A stretch of DNA of 64,000 bases from Serratia sp. PL17. Lineage in GTDB: Bacteria; Pseudomonadota; Gammaproteobacteria; Enterobacterales; Enterobacteriaceae. Made by a program: the position numbers and the translations under genes. Under the pieces are notes generated by a model that saw only the letters and a program-made list of their open reading frames with translations, searched no databases and had not been told where the DNA came from. Within the stretch, counting starts at the first letter, position 1. Every line of letters starts with the position of its first letter. Positions 17,886-27,434 of the stretch are shown here, in pieces. The stretch covers positions 62,001-126,000 of the forward strand of contig NZ_JAFIBY010000004.1 in NCBI RefSeq assembly GCF_017832355.1, given 5' to 3'.

Positions 17886-20579
17886 ATGGTGGATGAGGAA
17901 CAACAGCGTCCAGACCCAGACAGCCTGCTGGCACTGGCCAATGAGAAACCACGCGGTCGGCTGAAGGTATTTTTCGGTGCCTGTGCCGGCGTAGGCAAAA
18001 CTTACGCCATGCTGCAAGAGGCGCAGCGGCTGCGTGGCCAAGGGTTAAACGTGCTGGTGGGCGTGGTCGAAACTCACGGTCGCAGCGAAACCGCTGCGCT
18101 GCTGAATGGGTTAGATGTGTTAGCGCAAAAGCGCATCCAGTATCGCGGCAGGTTAGTGCAGGAGTTTGATCTCGACGCCGCGCTCGCACGTCACCCTGCT
18201 CTGATCCTGATGGATGAACTGGCGCACAGCAACGCCCAGGGGTCACGCCACCCGAAACGCTGGCAAGACGTGGAAGAGCTGCTGGATGCGGGCATCGACG
18301 TGCTCACCACCGTCAACGTACAACACCTGGAAAGCCTAAACGACGTGGTTGGCGGCGTGACCGGGGTGCGAGTACGCGAAACGGTGCCCGATCATGTCTT
18401 CGACGAAGCCACCGAAGTGGTATTGGTTGACTTGCCCCCCGACGATCTGCGCCAGCGCCTGAACGAAGGCAAGGTGTATATCCCCGGTCAAGCCGAACGT
18501 GCCATCGAGCACTTTTTCCGTAAGGGCAATTTGATTGCCCTGCGTGAACTGGCGCTGCGCCGCACTGCCGATCGGGTCGATGACCAAATGCGCGCCTTCC
18601 GCGATACTCAAGGCCGTGAACGCGTGTGGCATACCCGTGACAGCATATTGCTATGCGTCGGTCATAACAGCGGTAACGAAAAACTGGTGCGCATCGCCGC
18701 TCGCCTGGCAGCCAGACTGGGTTGTCACTGGCACGCAGTTTACGTGGAAACGCCAAAGTTGCACCGTCTGCCGGAGAATCAACGCCGGGCAATACTGCGG
18801 GCGCTGCGGCTGGCACAGGAACTGGGTGCCGAGACCGCCACGCTGTCCGAACCCTATGAAGAACGTGCGGTGCTGCGCTATGCCCGTGAGCACAATCTGG
18901 GCAAAATCATTATTGGCCGTCGCAGCGAGCAACGCTGGAAACTGCGCGGCAGCTTTGCCGACCGTCTCGGCCGGCTGGGGCCGGATCTGGATCTGGTGAT
19001 CGTCGCGTTGGAAAACGATCCCCCCGTAGCGCCGGGGAAAGAGCATGATAACCGTAACTTTACCGAAAAGTGGCGCATGCAATTGCGCGGCTGCGCCGTG
19101 GCGGTCGCACTCTGTGCCCTGATTACCCTGCTCTCTCAATGGTTGCTGCCAGGCTTTGACCAGGCCAACCTGGTGATGGTGTATCTGCTCGGGGTCGCAG
19201 TCGTCGCGTTGTTCTTCGGCCGCTGGCCCTCAGTTCTGGCCGCTGTGATTAACGTCGCCAGCTTCGATCTGTTCTTCGTCCAGCCGGAATGGTCGTTTGC
19301 CGTCAGTGACATGCAGTATCTGCTGACCTTCGGCGTGATGCTGATCGTTGGCATCACCATCGGTAACCTGACCGCAGGCGTGCGCTATCAGGCGCGTGTC
19401 GCGCGTTATCGCGAACAGCGTGCTCGACACCTGTATGAGATTTCTCGAGGGCTGAGCCAGGCGCTGACCGCCGAAGACATCGCCAAAACCAGTCGCCATT
19501 TCCTCTCCAGTAGCTTCCAGGCCAAAACCGTGTTGTTGCTCCCGCAGGAGGACGGCAAGTTACAGCAAATGGTCGGGGAAACCGGCGGATTATTATCGGT
19601 GGATGAAGCCATCGCACGCTGGAGTTTTGATAAGGGCATGCCTGCCGGCGCCGGTACCGACACTCTGCCCGGCGTCCCCTATCAGCTGCTGCCGTTAGCC
19701 ACGTCGAAACAAACCTTTGGCTTATTGGCCATCGAACCCAGCAACCTGCGCCAACTGATGGTGCCGGAACAACAGCGGCTGCTGCAGACCTTTGCCGTAT
19801 TAATCGCCAGTGCGCTGGAACGCTTGCATTTGGCACGCAGTGCCGAGGAAGCCAAACTGGATGCCGAGCGCGAGCAACTGCGTAACTCGCTCTTGGCGGC
19901 CCTGTCCCATGATTTACGCACCCCACTGACGGTACTGTTTGGCCAGGCGGAAATTCTGACGCTCGATTTAGCGGCAGAAGGTTCCAATCATGCCCCCCAG
20001 GCCAGTCAAATCCGCCAACAGGTGCTGAGCACGACACGGCTGGTGAACAACCTACTGGACATGGCTCGCATTCAATCGGGTGGCTTCAACCTGCGTAAAG
20101 AGTGGCAGTCACTGGAAGAGATCGTCGGCGCATCGCTGCATATGCTGGAACCCTTGATGACCCAGCATCAAATCAAGGTTGAGCTGCCGCCAGAGCAGAT
20201 ATTGGTCAACTGCGATGGCAGCCTGTTGGAACGGGTGTTCACTAACCTGTTGGAAAATGCCAATAAATATGCCGGCTACGATGCTACTATCGGCATTCGT
20301 GCCCATACTCTGCCTGAATGGCTGGAAGTCGAAGTCTGGGACAATGGCCCGGGAATTCCCGAAGGGAAAAAACAGCTTATTTTCGATAAGTTTTCCCGCG
20401 GCAATAAAGAGTCTGCAATCCCCGGTGTGGGTTTGGGGTTAGCGATTTGCCGTGCCATTATTGAAGTACACGGTGGCCGCATCTGGGCAGAAAACGGGGC
20501 CAACGGCGGGGCCAGTTTCCGCTTTGTGCTACCGCTGGAAAAGCCACCGGAAATAGACAATGAAGCCTTTGATCTTTAA
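17886..20579 (+). CDS. kdpD: Sensor histidine kinase KdpD
   Basis: K+-limitation and osmotic sensor kinase, 897 residues. In order: the KdpD cytoplasmic domain with a Walker A motif GACAGVGKT at 31-39, a universal-stress-like domain, four clustered membrane helices (about 405-500), a GAF-like region, the phosphoacceptor HDLRTPLT near residue 675, and an HATPase domain with N box ENANKYA and G boxes DNGPGIP and GVGLGLAI. The ATG at 17886 after AAAAGGAA gives the family N-terminus; an upstream ATG adds 13 unconserved residues. 79 bp separate it from kdpC. Confidence 0.96.
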   Translation: MVDEEQQRPDPDSLLALANEKPRGRLKVFFGACAGVGKTYAMLQEAQRLRGQGLNVLVGVVETHGRSETAALLNGLDVLAQKRIQYRGRLVQEFDLDAALARHPALILMDELAHSNAQGSRHPKRWQDVEELLDAGIDVLTTVNVQHLESLNDVVGGVTGVRVRETVPDHVFDEATEVVLVDLPPDDLRQRLNEGKVYIPGQAERAIEHFFRKGNLIALRELALRRTADRVDDQMRAFRDTQGRERVWHTRDSILLCVGHNSGNEKLVRIAARLAARLGCHWHAVYVETPKLHRLPENQRRAILRALRLAQELGAETATLSEPYEERAVLRYAREHNLGKIIIGRRSEQRWKLRGSFADRLGRLGPDLDLVIVALENDPPVAPGKEHDNRNFTEKWRMQLRGCAVAVALCALITLLSQWLLPGFDQANLVMVYLLGVAVVALFFGRWPSVLAAVINVASFDLFFVQPEWSFAVSDMQYLLTFGVMLIVGITIGNLTAGVRYQARVARYREQRARHLYEISRGLSQALTAEDIAKTSRHFLSSSFQAKTVLLLPQEDGKLQQMVGETGGLLSVDEAIARWSFDKGMPAGAGTDTLPGVPYQLLPLATSKQTFGLLAIEPSNLRQLMVPEQQRLLQTFAVLIASALERLHLARSAEEAKLDAEREQLRNSLLAALSHDLRTPLTVLFGQAEILTLDLAAEGSNHAPQASQIRQQVLSTTRLVNNLLDMARIQSGGFNLRKEWQSLEEIVGASLHMLEPLMTQHQIKVELPPEQILVNCDGSLLERVFTNLLENANKYAGYDATIGIRAHTLPEWLEVEVWDNGPGIPEGKKQLIFDKFSRGNKESAIPGVGLGLAICRAIIEVHGGRIWAENGANGGASFRFVLPLEKPPEIDNEAFDL

Positions 20580-20597
20580 TCAAGCCCCGGGAGTCTT

Positions 20598-21287
20598 GTG
20601 AGCAGCACGCCAACCAATATTCTGATTGTCGAAGATGAGAAAGAGATCCGGCGTTTCGTCCGCACCGCGCTCGAAAGTGAAGGTCTGCGGGTGTTTGAAA
20701 GCGAAACGTTGCAACGTGGGTTAATAGAAGCCGGCACGCGCAAACCGGATCTGATTATTCTTGATTTAGGGTTGCCAGACGGCGACGGGCTTAACTATAT
20801 CCGTGATTTACGGCAATGGAGCGCTATTCCGGTGATTGTGCTGTCGGCGCGCAACGCCGAAGAAGACAAGATTGCCGCGCTGGACGCTGGAGCGGACGAC
20901 TATCTCAGCAAACCTTTTGGTATCGGTGAACTGCTTGCTCGGGTGCGGGTCGCTTTACGGCGTCATTCCGGCAGCCTGCAGGAAAGCCCATTGGTTAACT
21001 TCTCGGAAATTACCGTCGATCTGATTAATCGCCGGGTGCTGCGTAAGGGTGAAGATCTGCATCTGACGCCGATTGAGTTTCGTCTGCTGGCCGAACTGCT
21101 GGCAAATTCCGGCAAAGTCATCACCCAGCGTCAGCTACTGAGCCACGTCTGGGGACCGAATTACGTCGAGCATAGCCATTATCTGCGGATTTATATGGGT
21201 CATCTACGGCAAAAGCTGGAGGCCGATCCGGCCCGGCCAAAACATTTACTGACCGAAACCGGCGTCGGTTACCGCTTTATGCCTTAA
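20598..21287 (+). CDS. kdpE: Response regulator KdpE
   Basis: OmpR/PhoB-type activator of kdpFABC, 229 residues. The receiver domain has the acidic pair ED near residue 12, phosphoacceptor Asp56 (LIILDLGLPDGDG) and SKPFG with the conserved Lys. The C-terminal winged helix includes LTPIEFRLL and the recognition segment VEHSHYLRIYMGHLRQKLE. It starts with GTG behind GGGAG, 18 bp after kdpD. Confidence 0.97.
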   Translation: MSSTPTNILIVEDEKEIRRFVRTALESEGLRVFESETLQRGLIEAGTRKPDLIILDLGLPDGDGLNYIRDLRQWSAIPVIVLSARNAEEDKIAALDAGADDYLSKPFGIGELLARVRVALRRHSGSLQESPLVNFSEITVDLINRRVLRKGEDLHLTPIEFRLLAELLANSGKVITQRQLLSHVWGPNYVEHSHYLRIYMGHLRQKLEADPARPKHLLTETGVGYRFMP

Positions 21288-21293
21288 GAGTCA

Positions 21294-21315
21294 GGGGCGC
21301 GACAAACCGCGCCCC
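21294..21315. repeat. Short palindrome of a GGGCGC...GCGCCCCTAC repeat family
   Basis: GGGGCGCG and CGCGCCCC pair across a 6-base spacer, and the right arm is followed by TAC. It resembles palindromes at 35479-35498 and 50358-50377. It lies in the 27-bp gap between convergent kdpE and the DUF3861 gene and may act as a transcript 3' end hairpin, but it lacks a T tract. Confidence 0.55.
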
Positions 21316-21614
21316 TACGCGTTTGGCCCTTTCTTCAACCCCATCATAAATTCTTTGAACGCCTCACGTAACGGTGCAAACACCGGGTGCTTGCGGTTTT
21401 CGATCATCACTTCAGAAAACAACTTGAGGCCAACGGCAAAAGCCGCGCTGTTATTGTCACCGAAATTCAGATCTTCACGCGCTTTGATACGTTCAACGAT
21501 GCCCAGAATGTCGTCGTGGTTCTCCACCTCAAAGCTCAGTGGTGCTTTGTCGACGGGCTCCCCCTTACGGTCATTCAACGCTTCGACGGTAATACGGAAA
21601 CGGTGTCCTGGCAT
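21315..21614 (-). CDS. DUF3861 domain-containing protein
   Basis: A 99-residue cytoplasmic protein beginning MPGHRFRITVEAL, recognisable as the DUF3861 family. Function is unknown. Its ATG overlaps the stop of the upstream PadR gene (TGATG on the leftward strand), so the two are translationally coupled and probably functionally linked. No signal peptide, metal motif or catalytic residues stand out. Confidence 0.82.
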   Translation of the reverse strand: MPGHRFRITVEALNDRKGEPVDKAPLSFEVENHDDILGIVERIKAREDLNFGDNNSAAFAVGLKLFSEVMIENRKHPVFAPLREAFKEFMMGLKKGPNA

Positions 21615-22267
21615 CAGTCATTCTCCGTCGCTGTTGGGGTAATGTTCATTTCGCTTTCAATCGCCGCTACTGCGGTGAGCAATGCGGCATTAATGCGTTC
21701 AACTTGCTGCGGTGAAAGATCGGCACGCATCACATTACCGCGTAGCAAACTGCGCAGACGGTTCATGGCGTCAGAGATGCCTTCGGCAAGATTGCCGTGA
21801 TGATGATGACCCCGACCGGCTCCTGCCAGGCGGGCCAGGATCACGTCGACAGCGGCCTGGTGCTTTTGCAGCTCACTCTGGCCCAGTGCGGTAATCTGGT
21901 AGCTTTTACGGCCGTTGCCGCTGGTGATTGGCTCAAGAAAATCTTGCTCTTCCAGCAGTGTCAGCGTGGGGTAAATCACACCTGGGCTTGGCACATACAG
22001 GCCGGAGGAGGCCTCATCAATCGCCTTGATGAGTTCGTAACCATGGCTTGGCTTACGCGCCACCAGCGCCAACAGCACCAATCGTAGATCGCCATGTTCA
22101 AACATGCGGTGACGCCCGCCACGTCCGCCTCGCCCACCACGGCCAAGTTCTTCGCCGTGATCGCCACCAAAGTGATGACGTCCGCCGCGACGGCGATGAT
22201 GGTCGTGCCCTTCTTCGCTGTCATGGTGACAACCATGACGACGGTGTAAATCTAAACGGTGAAACAT
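21614..22267 (-). CDS. PadR-family transcriptional regulator with His-rich N-terminus (YqjI-like)
   Basis: A 217-residue PadR regulator. The first 45 residues are rich in His, Arg and Gly (HGCHHDSEEGHDHHRRR), a likely metal-binding tail. Residues about 60-130 form the winged helix with SHGYELIKAI and PSPGVIYPTLTLLEEQ, as in nickel-responsive E. coli YqjI. I start at the ATG at 22267 behind GAGAGG. Four GATATATC palindromes lie 43-125 bp upstream and look like its operator, suggesting autoregulation. There is no yqjH ferric-reductase neighbour, so the target genes and metal are uncertain. Confidence 0.85.
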   Translation of the reverse strand: MFHRLDLHRRHGCHHDSEEGHDHHRRRGGRHHFGGDHGEELGRGGRGGRGGRHRMFEHGDLRLVLLALVARKPSHGYELIKAIDEASSGLYVPSPGVIYPTLTLLEEQDFLEPITSGNGRKSYQITALGQSELQKHQAAVDVILARLAGAGRGHHHHGNLAEGISDAMNRLRSLLRGNVMRADLSPQQVERINAALLTAVAAIESEMNITPTATEND

Positions 22268-22305
22268 AGGTATACCTCTCAATGAATAGTACGCTGACGA
22301 GGTCA

Positions 22306-22392
22306 TTTAGATATATCTAAACAACTTCGATATATCTAATCTAGATCGATATATCGAAATGCGCAAGCGGTGTTCATGAAAAAGATATATCT
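22306..22392. promoter_or_regulatory. Array of four GATATATC palindromes, probable PadR operator
   Basis: GATATATC occurs at 22310-22317, 22329-22336, 22348-22355 and 22384-22391. The first sits in a perfect 16-bp palindrome TTTAGATATATCTAAA (22306-22321). Start-to-start distances are 19, 19 and 36 bp, close to even numbers of helical turns. All lie upstream of the PadR gene. Confidence 0.7.
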
Positions 22393-22405
22393 AAACTCCG
22401 GGCAT

Positions 22406-22436
22406 AAAAAAAGCGCTGTAAAAACAGCGCTTTTTA
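22406..22436 (-). terminator. Terminator of pgm
   Basis: The stem AGCGCTGT/ACAGCGCT with a five-base loop is flanked by A and T tracts, so it could work in both directions. It lies just after the pgm stop on the leftward strand. Confidence 0.85.
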
Positions 22437-22451
22437 TCAGACAAAGAAAGA

Positions 22452-24095
22452 TTACTTAGCGGATGCCAGTACTGCACTCACGATATCGACGGCTTCATGC
22501 TCGATCTTTTCGCGATGTTCGGCACCCAGGAAGCTCTCACAGTAAATCTTGTAGGCATCTTCAGTACCGGAAGGACGTGCTGCGAACCAACCGTTGTCTG
22601 TCATCACTTTCAAACCACCAATCGGTGCACCATTACCCGGCGCTGCCGTCAGGCGTGCAGTGATAGGGTCACCCGCCAGAGTATCGGCCTTGACCATGTC
22701 TGGCGACAGCTTGGACAACGCGGCTTTTTGCGCTGAGGTTGCCGGTGCCTGGATGCGGTTGTAGCTCGGTGCACCAAAGCGCTTGGCCAAATCATCGTAG
22801 TGATGCTGAGGATTTTCGCCAGTCACCGCAGTGATTTCAGCGGCCAACAGGCACATGATGATGCCGTCTTTGTCGGTCGACCAAGGTGTGCCGTTGAAAC
22901 GCAGGAACGATGCCCCTGCACTCTCTTCACCACCAAAGCCCAGGCTACCGTCGAACAGACCGTCGACAAACCATTTGAAGCCCACCGGCACTTCGACCAG
23001 TTTACGGCCCAAATCTGCCACTACGCGGTCAATCATCGCGCTGGAAACCAGCGTCTTACCCACTGCCACATCAGCGCCCCACTGTGGACGATGCTGGAAC
23101 AGATAGTTGATAGCCACCGCCAGATAATGGTTCGGGTTCATCAGGCCCGCCGGTGTAACAATGCCGTGGCGGTCATAGTCCGGGTCATTGGCGAACGCCA
23201 GATCGAACTTGTCACGCAGCGCCAGCAGGCCACCCATCGCCGGAACCGACGAACAGTCCATGCGGATCACGCCGTCGTGATCCAAGTGCATAAAGCGGAA
23301 GGTCTGATCGATAGAATCATTCACCAGCGTCAGATCCAGCTTGTAGTGCTCTGCAATGCGCTGCCAGTAGGCAATGCCAGAACCCCCGAGCGGATCAACA
23401 CCCAGCTTCAGACCGGCACGCTGAATGGCAGGCATATCGACCACGTCCACCAAACCTTCAACATAGGGCTGCACCAGATCCTGAGCCTGTACATGACCGC
23501 TGTTCCAGGCTTTATCCAGCGACTGACGCTGTACGCCTTTCAACTGCACAGACAGCAGTTCATTGGCACGTTTTTCAATCACAGAAGTCAGGTTGGTATC
23601 GGCCGGGCCACCGTTGGTCGGGTTATACTTGATGCCGCCGTCTTCAGGTGGATTATGGGATGGGGTAATCACAATACCGTCAGCCAATGCTCCGCCGTTG
23701 CGGTTGTGGCATAAGATGGCGTGAGATACCGCAGGCGTCGGTGTGAAACCGTTATTTTCCTGCACGATCACATCCACGCCGTTGGCGGTCAGCACTTCCA
23801 ACACAGAAATGAAGGCTGGCTCTGACAATGCATGGGTGTCTTTGCCCACGTAGCATGGGCCGGTAACCCCTTGCTGGTGGCGTACTTCGGCAATCGCCTG
23901 CGCGATAGCGAGAATATGGGCTTCATTGAAGCTGTGGCGCTGAGCGCTGCCACGATGGCCTGAGGTCCCGAACTTCACCGCATGTGCGGCGTTGCCCGCT
24001 TCCGGTTGCAGTACATAGTACTGCGACGTCAGCTGGGCTACGTTGATCAAATCGCTTTGCTGAGCCGGCTGCCCGGCACGTGGGTTATTCGCCAT
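22452..24095 (-). CDS. pgm: Phosphoglucomutase
   Basis: Interconverts glucose-1-phosphate and glucose-6-phosphate, linking glycolysis to nucleotide-sugar and glycogen synthesis. It has 547 residues (E. coli 546), with the phosphoserine loop [11 protein letters not shown], metal loop [18 protein letters not shown] sugar loop and the phosphate-binding [10 protein letters not shown] near the C-terminus. The ATG at 24095 is chosen because GGGAG stands 8 nt upstream; the ATG two codons earlier is too close to that site. seqA lies 77 bp upstream in the same direction, as in E. coli. Confidence 0.97.
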   Translation of the reverse strand: MANNPRAGQPAQQSDLINVAQLTSQYYVLQPEAGNAAHAVKFGTSGHRGSAQRHSFNEAHILAIAQAIAEVRHQQGVTGPCYVGKDTHALSEPAFISVLEVLTANGVDVIVQENNGFTPTPAVSHAILCHNRNGGALADGIVITPSHNPPEDGGIKYNPTNGGPADTNLTSVIEKRANELLSVQLKGVQRQSLDKAWNSGHVQAQDLVQPYVEGLVDVVDMPAIQRAGLKLGVDPLGGSGIAYWQRIAEHYKLDLTLVNDSIDQTFRFMHLDHDGVIRMDCSSVPAMGGLLALRDKFDLAFANDPDYDRHGIVTPAGLMNPNHYLAVAINYLFQHRPQWGADVAVGKTLVSSAMIDRVVADLGRKLVEVPVGFKWFVDGLFDGSLGFGGEESAGASFLRFNGTPWSTDKDGIIMCLLAAEITAVTGENPQHHYDDLAKRFGAPSYNRIQAPATSAQKAALSKLSPDMVKADTLAGDPITARLTAAPGNGAPIGGLKVMTDNGWFAARPSGTEDAYKIYCESFLGAEHREKIEHEAVDIVSAVLASAK

Positions 24096-24172
24096 CGACA
24101 TATCTCCCTAATCCCTGTCCAGCGGCCTGGCAATATGTCGCTCACGGCCACCATGACGGGCTGTTCGCTAAA

Positions 24173-24712
24173 TTAGATAGTGCCGCAAACTTTATCTGTC
24201 AGTTCCGCTGGGAACTGCATAGCCTGCATGATGTGCTCCACCATGCTGCGTTTGCGACCGGTATTGGTATTGGTGATCACCCAATAAGGCGTGCCCGGAA
24301 CGTGCTTCGGCTTGGTGTGCGTTCCATTCGCCAACAGGGTTTGCTGATCGCCTGCAAAATAGGTGCGGGTACGGCCGTGCAACGCTTCAGTTGCGGTGGC
24401 AAAACCGGCCGCATCGAGGGTATACAGGGTGGATAGTACCAGCATAAAACGATTCACCGCTTTGCTCTGCTCGGCATACTCATCCGACAACAGCAGTTCG
24501 CGCACGGCACGCACGCGATCGCGCGGTCGCGGAGCAGCAACAATTTTGTCCTGCTCGGCGCTCTGTGCGCTGGCAGCTGGCGCAGCGCGCAAGGGCTGAC
24601 CGGCGGTAAATTTCAACATACGGCGCAAAATATCGGACGCGCTCTCACCAATATGTTGCGTGTGGCTGGCAATATAACGGTAAAGCTCTTCGTCGACTTC
24701 AATAGTTTTCAT
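24173..24712 (-). CDS. seqA: Negative modulator of initiation of replication SeqA
   Basis: Sequesters hemimethylated GATC sites at oriC and behind forks. The 179 residues start MKTIEVDEELYRYIASHT, the ribbon-helix-helix oligomerisation part. After a Pro/Ala-rich linker comes the DNA-binding domain, with NTNTGRKRSMVEHIM near the C-terminus. The gene is the upstream member of seqA-pgm and is divergent from ybfF, with a 293-bp gap that should hold both promoters. Confidence 0.97.
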   Translation of the reverse strand: MKTIEVDEELYRYIASHTQHIGESASDILRRMLKFTAGQPLRAAPAASAQSAEQDKIVAAPRPRDRVRAVRELLLSDEYAEQSKAVNRFMLVLSTLYTLDAAGFATATEALHGRTRTYFAGDQQTLLANGTHTKPKHVPGTPYWVITNTNTGRKRSMVEHIMQAMQFPAELTDKVCGTI

Positions 24713-25005
24713 CTTTATCCAGTACTGTTTTTTTCTACTTAGAACCTGAAGCCAGATCCTGCATTCAAGCCATGGGATTATAAGGTTAAAAGCGCGGGAG
24801 CGAACATAACAATGTGCCCCGACAGGGCAAAAGCAGACTATTACCTAGAGTCCGCCCAGCATCCACGTTGCCAAACCCGCACCTTACCATGAAAAATCCG
24901 CGTTATACCCCATGGATTTCAAGCGGCAGCACGGCAACGGGTATGTTCATCCGGTGTTTTAATCATGATAACCTAATCTGAATCTCTCTCAGTATGAACT
25001 TCACC

Positions 25006-25767
25006 ATGAAATTACATTATCAATTGCTGGCAACCGAGTCCGCAGCGTTGCCGGTCATGCTGATCCACGGGCTATTCGGCAATCTGGACAATCTGGGCGT
25101 CCTGGCGCGCGACCTGAACCAACGGCACAGCGTGATTAAAGTCGATTTGCGTAACCACGGCCTGTCGCCACGCTCAGCGGTAATGACCTACCCGGAAATG
25201 GCCCAGGATCTGCTGGCGTTGCTGGATGATTTGCATCTGGAGAAGGTCATTGTTATCGGCCATTCAATGGGCGGTAAAGCGGCGATGGCACTGACGGCCA
25301 TCGCGCCAGAGCGAGTGGAGAAACTGATCATTATTGACGTTGCACCGGTGGACTATCACGTTCGCCGCCACGACGAAATTTTTGCCGCGTTACAAGCCGT
25401 CAGCGCAGCCGGCATCACGCAGCGCCAACAGGCTGCGGAGTTGATGCGCAGCTATCTGGATGAAGAAGGTGTGATCCAGTTCTTGTTGAAGTCATTCCAT
25501 CAGGGCCAATGGCGTTTCAACCTGCCGGCGCTGATCGATCAATATGAAAATATCACCGGCTGGCAGGAAGTCCCCGCCTGGCCGCACCCGACGCTGTTCA
25601 TTCGTGGTGGGCTGTCGCCCTATGTACAAGATAGCTACCGCGCCGATATCGCCCGTCAATTCCCACAGGCACGTGCACACGTGGTTGCAGGCACTGGGCA
25701 CTGGGTTCATGCAGAAAAACCAGAAGCCGTGTTACGTGCCATTCATCGTTTTCTCGGCGAAGCCTGA
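25006..25767 (+). CDS. ybfF: Acyl-CoA esterase YbfF (alpha/beta hydrolase)
   Basis: A 253-residue alpha/beta hydrolase homologous to E. coli YbfF. The nucleophile elbow GHSMGG, an acidic residue region near IIIDVAPVDYH and the C-terminal GTGHWVHAEKP with the catalytic His are visible. The start at 25006 gives MKLHYQLL, matching the family. An ATG 12 nt upstream is possible, and neither has a strong Shine-Dalgarno. The physiological substrate is not established. It is followed by a hairpin terminator. Confidence 0.92.
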   Translation: MKLHYQLLATESAALPVMLIHGLFGNLDNLGVLARDLNQRHSVIKVDLRNHGLSPRSAVMTYPEMAQDLLALLDDLHLEKVIVIGHSMGGKAAMALTAIAPERVEKLIIIDVAPVDYHVRRHDEIFAALQAVSAAGITQRQQAAELMRSYLDEEGVIQFLLKSFHQGQWRFNLPALIDQYENITGWQEVPAWPHPTLFIRGGLSPYVQDSYRADIARQFPQARAHVVAGTGHWVHAEKPEAVLRAIHRFLGEA

Positions 25768-25822
25768 GCCAATTGCCCCCTTGTCAGAGAAGTAATCCTC
25801 CCTAAAACGGCCATCTGGTGAA

Positions 25823-25858
25823 AAAACGCGCTAAAGATAACGGCTTAGCGCGTTTTCG
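25823..25858 (+). terminator. Terminator after ybfF
   Basis: A 12-bp stem AAAACGCGCTAA/TTAGCGCGTTTT with a ten-base loop ends in TTTT. It lies 55 bp after ybfF and upstream of ybfE. Confidence 0.8.
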
Positions 25859-26058
25859 GCTCAGTTAAACATTGTCGTCGCTCCATCTGCTGGGGTAATA
25901 TGGCGCGCTATAATTTTGCCGCCGTGCTAAGCGTGTTCAATAGCGCCAGGCTGGGGGTGAATTTGGGTTAGGGTTTATTGGCCCGAAGTGTGTTAACCGA
26001 ACCATCCAGAAGCGTTTACGCGCTTTTTGATGCAAACTCCCTTGCAGTACCGCTACCT

Positions 26059-26346
26059 ATGGCAAAAGAACAAACGGATCGCACGACGCTGGATCTGTTC
26101 GCAGATGAACGCCGTCCGGGGCGCCCGAAAACCAACCCGCTATCCAGAGATGAACAGCTTAGAATCAATAAGCGTAATCAGCTTCGACGCGATAAAGTCC
26201 GTGGCTTACGGCGTGTGGAACTGAAGATCAACGCGGATGCGGTGGACGCCCTGAACAAATTGGCGGAACAGCGTAATATCAGTCGCAGCGAGCTTATTGA
26301 GCAAATGCTGTTGGCACAACTGGCAGACGACCAGCCAGAACATTGA
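26059..26346 (+). CDS. ybfE: LexA-regulated protein YbfE (ribbon-helix-helix fold)
   Basis: A 95-residue basic protein, MAKEQTDRTTLDLFADE..., very close to E. coli YbfE. The C-terminal part (RVELKINADAVDALNKLAEQRNISRSELIEQML) looks like a ribbon-helix-helix DNA-binding unit. I start at the ATG at 26059; the open frame continues 27 codons upstream without conservation. E. coli ybfE is in the LexA regulon, but I see no clear LexA box in the 200 bp upstream. Function is unknown. Confidence 0.88.
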   Translation: MAKEQTDRTTLDLFADERRPGRPKTNPLSRDEQLRINKRNQLRRDKVRGLRRVELKINADAVDALNKLAEQRNISRSELIEQMLLAQLADDQPEH

Positions 26347-26574
26347 TCATTGCAGCCGCACGTGCGGCGCGGCGTTAAGGATGACGCCCGATCAACATCG
26401 TTTTATTCCACCCGGTATCGCATAAACGTGATAAAACCCCGGGGTAAATTTCTGGCATGATACGCAATTACCGGTAAGGGTTTCCCTTGCTATGGCATCA
26501 TTTTAATCGGTGTTATCGTGGTCAGCGCTAACATCGTGTAATGCAATTTATTGAATTTAAAGGTTATACGCGAT

Positions 26575-27114
26575 ATGGCTAATGTAGGCATTTTCTTTGG
26601 CAGCGACACTGGCAATACCGAAAACATTGCCAAGATGATCCAGAAAATTCTTAAGCAACAGTTTGGCGACGATGTTTGCGAAATTCACGACATCGCCAAA
26701 AGCAGCAAAGAAGACCTGGAAGGTTTCGATATTCTGTTGCTCGGTATCCCGACATGGTACTACGGCGAAGCCCAGTGTGACTGGGATGACTTCTTCCCAA
26801 CGCTGGAAGAGATCGACTTCAACGGCAAGCTGGTTGCGCTGTTTGGCTGTGGCGACCAAGAAGACTATGCAGAATATTTCTGTGATGCGATGGGGACTAT
26901 CCGCGACATCATTGAACCACGTGGCGCCGCCATTGTAGGCCACTGGCCAACCAAAGGTTACCACTTCGAAGCGTCAAAAGGCCTGGCGAGTGACAGCCAC
27001 TTCATCGGTCTCGCCATTGACGAAGATCGCCAGCCAGAACTGACCAATGAACGTGTCGAAGGTTGGGTAAAACAAATCGTCGAAGAGTTGAGCCTGGCCG
27101 AGATCGTCGGGTAA
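26575..27114 (+). CDS. fldA: Flavodoxin 1
   Basis: FMN electron carrier that supplies reductive activation of pyruvate formate-lyase, IspG/IspH, biotin synthase and others. The 179 residues begin MANVGIFFGSDTGNTENIAKM, with the phosphate-binding SDTGNTE loop, followed by IPTWYYGEAQ (FMN-stacking Trp) and FGCGDQEDYAEYFCDA. The ATG at 26575 is preceded by AAAGG. fur lies 320 bp downstream in the same direction, as in E. coli. Confidence 0.97.
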   Translation: MANVGIFFGSDTGNTENIAKMIQKILKQQFGDDVCEIHDIAKSSKEDLEGFDILLLGIPTWYYGEAQCDWDDFFPTLEEIDFNGKLVALFGCGDQEDYAEYFCDAMGTIRDIIEPRGAAIVGHWPTKGYHFEASKGLASDSHFIGLAIDEDRQPELTNERVEGWVKQIVEELSLAEIVG

Positions 27115-27434
27115 CGCCAAAGGTTGAACAAAAGCCCTGCAAAGTGCATAGTGTTGCCGGCAGGGCCGTCATCGGCAGTACGGATTACTGCAATAGAAGA
27201 TACACATTTGTAACTTCTCACATCGTCAAGGTAGACTGAGATATCGGTTTATCCCATCCATCAAGACGTTGCGTGTGCAACATGCAATAGTGCAATTATA
27301 TCTTTGTTAACAACCGGCGGTTTCTATTTAGGCCAACCGGTTCTATAATGAGACGCAATTAACACTTTGTGCCGACCGATGCCACAGGCGAGAACGCCTC
27401 AACTTGATTAGCATAGTAACAGGACTGAATCCGC
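27115..27434 (+). promoter_or_regulatory. fldA-fur intergenic region with fur promoter and leader (320 bp)
   Basis: No ATG-initiated gene is seen. A 7-bp hairpin GCCCTGC/GCAGGGC (27134-27166) follows fldA but lacks a T run. The AT-rich stretch 27290-27350 contains TATAAT (27344-27349), a good -10 for fur. A reading frame with no ATG or GTG runs into fur and stops at 27440-27442, two bases after the fur ATG, in the frame used by the E. coli leader peptide Uof; see findings. Confidence 0.55.

Noticed and set aside
22800-23714. 304-codon open frame on the + strand inside pgm
   Set aside because: Antisense to a well-conserved phosphoglucomutase; no recognisable domain and no ribosome site. High third-position GC makes such frames common.
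25859-26058. LexA box expected upstream of ybfE
   Set aside because: No CTGT-N8-ACAG-like palindrome could be read in this stretch; absence is noted in the gene entry.
27134-27166. Hairpin after fldA as terminator
   Set aside because: The 7-bp stem has a long loop and no T run.
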